Assembly: GCF_008364555.1 (NCBI RefSeq)
Contig: NZ_VTUC01000007.1
Location: 103,497 to 167,496, forward strand
Direction: 5' to 3'
DNA length: 64,000 bases
From: Enterobacter vonholyi
Lineage (GTDB): Bacteria > Pseudomonadota > Gammaproteobacteria > Enterobacterales > Enterobacteriaceae
Part shown: piece by piece, positions 60,627 to 64,000 of the stretch
Layout of the letters: the number at the start of each line of letters is the position of its first letter
How positions within the stretch are numbered: position 1 is the stretch's first letter
The notes under the pieces: generated by a model
Databases searched by the model: none
What the model was told of the DNA's origin: nothing
What the model saw: only the letters and a program-made list of their open reading frames with translations
Made by a program: the position numbers and the translations under genes

Positions 60627-61619
60627 TTATTGCGCTGAAATCCACACCAGCATTTTCAGACTTGCCGAATAGTAGTCGTCTTTAGCGGTGATTTCGGGTT
60701 CGCCGGAAGACTGCCCCATCGTTAAATCGCGTACAGCCAACAGGCCGCCTTCCATCATATAGGGCGCATATTCGTTGGTCGTGACGTTAACCCAGGCGGG
60801 CGTTTGTTCCCGGGGGAACTGACCGAACCAGGCCTTCCACGGCGTCAGCAGCGGACTTTGCTTATCAGACCAGGCGACATACAGCGGAATACGAATCGCG
60901 TCATAGCTCATTCGTGGTGGCCAGCCTTTAGCAGGGGTCAGCTTGCCACCTGATGCCAGTGAAACCCAGTCAGTGGGCAGATTCGCTTTACCCGAGCCCA
61001 TTTTCCCCAGCAGGCGTTTACCATCCTTAATCAAATCACGCCAGACCGGCAAATGACTGCGTCCGGCGAAGGCCTGCCAGGCCGGAAACACAAAATAGGA
61101 AGGATTAAGGACCACTTCACCGTCAAGCTTAAATCCCTGGACGCCGGGCAGCATCACGCGGTAACCCGCATAGCGGATCACGCTATGGGCAACCAGCGCT
61201 TTTGTAATGGCATCCGATGCGGCGCTGTAGCGTTTGTCATGCCAGCGGGCGTCGGCTTTAAGCAGCGCCCAGGCAATCAGCACGTCACCATCGGCGGCGT
61301 TGTTTTTGTCCGCGACCGGGTTGGACTCTGCGGGGTTATAGCGCCAGTAAAAGAGACCATTCTCTTTGTTCTTCAGCTGGCTTTCCGTCCATTGCCAGAG
61401 CTTATCGAACGTGGCTTTATCGTCGTTGGCAACTGCCATCAGCATGGCAAAGCCCTGACCTTCCGTATGCGACACGCCACCATTGCCGGTATCGACAATG
61501 CGGCCTTCCGGTTTGAAAAAGCGGGCCTTGTAACTCTCCCAGGCCTGATCCGCCAGGGAGAGAGGCGAGAACAGCACACTCATCATGACGGCCAGCGTCG
61601 CGCAGACGGGTTTTCGCAT
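60627..61619 (-). CDS. second GH8 endoglucanase (BcsZ-like), exported
   Basis: A 330-residue glycoside hydrolase family 8 protein. It has a signal peptide (MRKPVCATLAVMMSVLFSPLSLA). Glu53 in SHTEGQGFAM, Asp110 in AADGDVLIAW and Asp240 in MSYDAIR align with the BcsZ catalytic residues, so activity on beta-1,4-glucan is expected. Outside these motifs it is clearly different from the bcsZ product 10 kb away and about 38 residues shorter, so it is not a recent copy. ATG 61619 is chosen because the longer frame adds a non-signal leader that overlaps birA. It lies 16 bp after birA on the same strand and converges on bcsG. It may trim cellulose made by this locus or attack plant glucans (CelY-like). 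Confidence 0.88.
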   Translation of the reverse strand: MRKPVCATLAVMMSVLFSPLSLADQAWESYKARFFKPEGRIVDTGNGGVSHTEGQGFAMLMAVANDDKATFDKLWQWTESQLKNKENGLFYWRYNPAESNPVADKNNAADGDVLIAWALLKADARWHDKRYSAASDAITKALVAHSVIRYAGYRVMLPGVQGFKLDGEVVLNPSYFVFPAWQAFAGRSHLPVWRDLIKDGKRLLGKMGSGKANLPTDWVSLASGGKLTPAKGWPPRMSYDAIRIPLYVAWSDKQSPLLTPWKAWFGQFPREQTPAWVNVTTNEYAPYMMEGGLLAVRDLTMGQSSGEPEITAKDDYYSASLKMLVWISAQ

Positions 61620-61635
61620 AATTAACTCGATCCGG

Positions 61636-62598
61636 TTATTCGGCACTTCGCAGGGAAATCTCACCGCCCACCCAGGGTTTAATCGCGCCATCCTGTTCCA
61701 GGAGCAGCGCGCCCTGTGCGTCAATACCGCGGGAAGTTCCGTAGATCTCTTTATCACCAATCAGCAATTTCACCGGGCGATTGATGAAGTTATCCAGCTT
61801 TTCCCAACGAGACAGGAACGGCGCCAGCCCTTCCTGCTCAAAAAGCGTGAGTGAGCTACGCAACTCTTTAATCATACGCACGGCAAGGGTATTACGATCG
61901 ATGACGATCCCCGCCTCCTGGAGGTTAGTCCAGGCCTGATTCACCACATCACTTTGTACATTGCGCATCACCATATTGAGGCCTGCGCCAATGACGATTT
62001 GCGCCGCATCGCCCGTTTTCCCCGTCAGTTCGACCAGAATGCCGGCAAGTTTACGATCGTTGAGGTACAGGTCATTAGGCCATTTAACACGTACTTTATC
62101 CGCACCCAGATCGTGCAGCACTTCCGCCATGACGATGCCGATGACCAGACTCAAGCCAATGGCAGCGGCCGGGCCCTGATCGAGTCGCCAGTACATGGAC
62201 AGATAGAGGTTGGCACCAAATGGCGAAAACCATTTGCGACCGCGACGACCGCGACCGGCCTGTTGGTATTCAGCAACGCAGGCATCTCCGGATTTCAGCT
62301 CAGGCAGCCGATCCAGAAGATACTGGTTCGTCGAGTCAATCACCGGCAGCACAGCAACATTGCCGTGTCCAATCTGGCTGCGGATCGCTTCTTCATTCAG
62401 CAATTGAATCGGCTCCGGCAGGCTGTAACCTTTTCCGGGAACCGTGAACACATCAACACCCCAGTCGCGAAGCGTCTGGATATGTTTATTGATAGCAGCA
62501 CGGCTCATGCCAAGCTGTTCACCCAGCTGCTCGCCAGAATGAAACTCACCGTCAGCAAGAATGCTAATCAGGGTTAAGGGGATAGTATTGTCCTTCAC
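61636..62598 (-). CDS. birA: biotin--protein ligase / biotin operon repressor BirA
   Basis: BirA makes biotinyl-AMP, biotinylates the BCCP subunit of acetyl-CoA carboxylase, and represses bio genes when unused. The 320 residues (E. coli 321) have an N-terminal HTH ([19 protein letters not shown]), the ATP/biotin loop [28 protein letters not shown], and a C-terminal SH3-like domain. The ATG overlaps the murB stop by 4 bp. In E. coli coaA lies next to birA; here the GH8 gene takes that place. Confidence 0.96.
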   Translation of the reverse strand: MKDNTIPLTLISILADGEFHSGEQLGEQLGMSRAAINKHIQTLRDWGVDVFTVPGKGYSLPEPIQLLNEEAIRSQIGHGNVAVLPVIDSTNQYLLDRLPELKSGDACVAEYQQAGRGRRGRKWFSPFGANLYLSMYWRLDQGPAAAIGLSLVIGIVMAEVLHDLGADKVRVKWPNDLYLNDRKLAGILVELTGKTGDAAQIVIGAGLNMVMRNVQSDVVNQAWTNLQEAGIVIDRNTLAVRMIKELRSSLTLFEQEGLAPFLSRWEKLDNFINRPVKLLIGDKEIYGTSRGIDAQGALLLEQDGAIKPWVGGEISLRSAE

Positions 62599-63623
62599 GC
62601 GATAGTCTCCACGGCATTGACTTCACCTGTGCGGCCAATGAAGCGAACTTCTGGCTCCAGCCAGACGTTGAATTTTTCGCCCACACGCTGACGAACATAA
62701 TGAGCCAGCTGTACAACATCATCACTGGTCGCATCGCATTGGTTAATCAGCACCAGAGCCTGATGTTGGTGAACGGCGGCACCGCCTAATGAAGTACCCT
62801 TTAGCTGGCATTGATCGATAAGCCACCCCGCGGCCAGCTTCACGCTGCCATCCGCCTGAGGGTAATGTGGCGCAGTTGGCCATCCTTCAAGAAGAATTTT
62901 TGCATTTTCGCTGCTGATAACCGGGTTTTTGAAGAAACTGCCAGCGTTTCCGTTAACTTTAGGATCGGGAAGCTTGGTCATCCGCATATGGCAAACTGAG
63001 TCAAAAACGTCGCGTGCGGTAACGGTCGCCGGATCGAGACGCGTTAAATCTCCGTAGGTCAATACGGGCTGCCAGTTCTTCGACAGACGCAGCCCCACGG
63101 CGACAATCACGTAGCGATCCTGATATTCATGTTTGAAGATACTGTCACGATAGCCAAACCGGCACTGTTCTGCCGTTAAACGCTTAGCCGTTCCGGTCGC
63201 CAGTTCGATGCAGTCGACATATTCGCAGACATTTTTCAGTTCGATGCCGTAGGCGCCGATGTTTTGAATAGGTGAGGATCCGGCGCAGCCTGGAATAAGC
63301 GCAAGGTTTTCCAGGCCCGGCATCCCTTTTTCGAGGGTAAATTGCACCAGATGATGCCAGTTTTCTCCGGCCCCCACGTGCAGGTGCCAGCTATCGGCAC
63401 TCTCTTCAACATCAATTCCCATGATGCGGTTAACGATCACCGTTCCCGCAAAATCGTCGAGAAACAGGACATTACTTCCTTCGCCCAGAATCAGTACGGG
63501 TTCGTTATTTTCTGTTGCGCTTTGCCATGCATCCAGCAGCTGATGTGCGGTATCGGCACGTACAATTTGATTAGCATTGCGTTGAATGCCAAAGGTATTC
63601 CAGGGCTTAAGGGAGTGGTTCAT
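62595..63623 (-). CDS. murB: UDP-N-acetylenolpyruvoylglucosamine reductase MurB
   Basis: MurB reduces UDP-GlcNAc-enolpyruvate to UDP-MurNAc with NADPH and FAD, an essential peptidoglycan step. The 342 residues equal E. coli MurB. It has a [19 protein letters not shown] site, the substrate loop [35 protein letters not shown] with the catalytic Ser, and a final EPEVRFIG with the catalytic Glu. It is followed by birA and preceded by the rrn terminator. Confidence 0.97.
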   Translation of the reverse strand: MNHSLKPWNTFGIQRNANQIVRADTAHQLLDAWQSATENNEPVLILGEGSNVLFLDDFAGTVIVNRIMGIDVEESADSWHLHVGAGENWHHLVQFTLEKGMPGLENLALIPGCAGSSPIQNIGAYGIELKNVCEYVDCIELATGTAKRLTAEQCRFGYRDSIFKHEYQDRYVIVAVGLRLSKNWQPVLTYGDLTRLDPATVTARDVFDSVCHMRMTKLPDPKVNGNAGSFFKNPVISSENAKILLEGWPTAPHYPQADGSVKLAAGWLIDQCQLKGTSLGGAAVHQHQALVLINQCDATSDDVVQLAHYVRQRVGEKFNVWLEPEVRFIGRTGEVNAVETIA

Positions 63624-63700
63624 AAACGCTATCCTGATGCAAAAACGCAGGTAGTTTACCGTATAAGCAGGGCGTTGGGGGATTAGTTTGTGCAGCGCAT

Positions 63701-63731
63701 AAACGCAAAAAGGCCATCCTTTCGGATGGCC
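63701..63731 (-). terminator. rRNA operon terminator (T1-like)
   Basis: On the minus strand GGCCATCC-GAAA-GGATGGCC is followed by TTTTTGCGTTT, the classical enterobacterial rrn terminator shape, 15 bases after the 5S gene. Confidence 0.95.
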
Positions 63732-63745
63732 TCTTCACTTGTTTG

Positions 63746-63865
63746 ATGCCTGGCAGTTCCCTACTCTCACATGGGGAGACCCCACACTACCATCGGCGCT
63801 ACGGCGTTTCACTTCTGAGTTCGGCATGGGGTCAGGTGGGACCACCGCGCTAAAGCCGCCAGGCA
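63746..63865 (-). rRNA. rrf: 5S ribosomal RNA
   Basis: The minus strand begins TGCCTGGCGGCTTTAGCGCG and ends GGGAACTGCCAGGCAT, 120 bases, matching enterobacterial 5S rRNA end to end with the closing helix intact. Confidence 0.97.
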
Positions 63866-63935
63866 AATTCTGTTAAATCTGTATCAGGCTGAAATTGATT
63901 GTTCTGTCTCTTCGCCAAAACATCTTCGGCGTTGT

Positions 63936-64000
63936 AAGGTTAAGCCTCACGGTTCATTAGTATCGGTTAGCTCAACGCATCGCTGCGCTTACACACCCGA
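63936..64000 (-). rRNA. rrl: 23S ribosomal RNA, 3' end only (cut by window edge)
   Basis: The minus strand reads TCGGGTGTGTAAGCGCAGCG at the window edge and ends ACCGTGAGGCTTAACCTT, the conserved 3' end of 23S rRNA. About 65 bases are inside the window. A 70-base spacer separates it from 5S, and no tRNA is present in it. Confidence 0.95.

Noticed and set aside
60627..61619. Second bcs operon (type II cellulose cluster)
   Set aside because: Only a GH8 gene is found; no second bcsA, bcsB, bcsC or bcsD nearby.

Overview
The window looks like a chromosomal segment of an Enterobacterales species, most likely Enterobacter (cloacae complex or a close relative). This is inferred from core gene order and protein similarity: yhiN-pitA-uspBA-rsmJ-prlC-rlmJ-gorA-treF, then yhjD-yhjE-yhjG-pdeH-kdgK-yhjJ-dctA-pdeK-bcs. 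These genes follow the E. coli/Salmonella 78-79 min map, but the E. coli acid-fitness island (slp-gad), ars and nik genes are missing. The phenolic acid decarboxylase also closely resembles what I recall of Enterobacter ferulate decarboxylase. No insertion sequence, phage gene, CRISPR array or tRNA was seen.

Layout. 1-1335: the end of a ketosynthase gene plus acpT, probably the edge of an aryl polyene type cluster. 1283-8658: a complete arnBCADTEF operon on the minus strand (L-Ara4N modification of lipid A) with a candidate PmrA box. 8986-11297: padC divergent from a LysR regulator and an SDR. 11303-14387: an NlpC/P60 hydrolase, a HAD phosphatase, an orphan TerC-family protein with a structured leader that ends in a terminator (probable Mn riboswitch), and a small K+ channel-like protein. 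14705-18614: an apparently IclR-controlled catabolic locus (MFS permease, RraA-like aldolase, D-2-hydroxyacid dehydrogenase); the permease and aldolase genes carry near-duplicate control regions. 18647-29917: the conserved housekeeping block. 29979-34295: accessory genes (a membrane protein with a degenerate HEPN-like domain, a GNAT, a candidate 23-residue peptide flanked by complementary hairpins, an SDR and a LysR regulator).

34346-46291 holds yhjD, yhjE, yhjG, the c-di-GMP phosphodiesterase pdeH behind a near-consensus sigma-28 promoter, kdgK, yhjJ, dctA and pdeK. 46411-60572 is a complete E. coli-type cellulose locus, bcsRQABZC on the minus strand and bcsEFG on the plus strand. bcsQ is intact, and BcsG keeps its catalytic residues, so phosphoethanolamine cellulose is predicted. 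Just past bcsG lies a second GH8 endoglucanase, placed 16 bp after birA. Then come birA, murB, a 5S rRNA gene and the 3' end of a 23S gene, all on the minus strand. In E. coli the rrfB-murB-birA group lies at about 90 min next to coaA, so the bcs and birA neighbourhoods are joined differently here.

Themes: envelope and matrix modification (arn, bcs, GH8, possible aryl polyene), the motile-to-sessile c-di-GMP switch (pdeH, pdeK, BcsA PilZ, BcsE), and aromatic or hydroxy-acid metabolism. Six copies of a GC-rich palindrome all sit between converging genes. Promoter, operator and riboswitch calls come from reading the sequence only, with no alignment or folding program.
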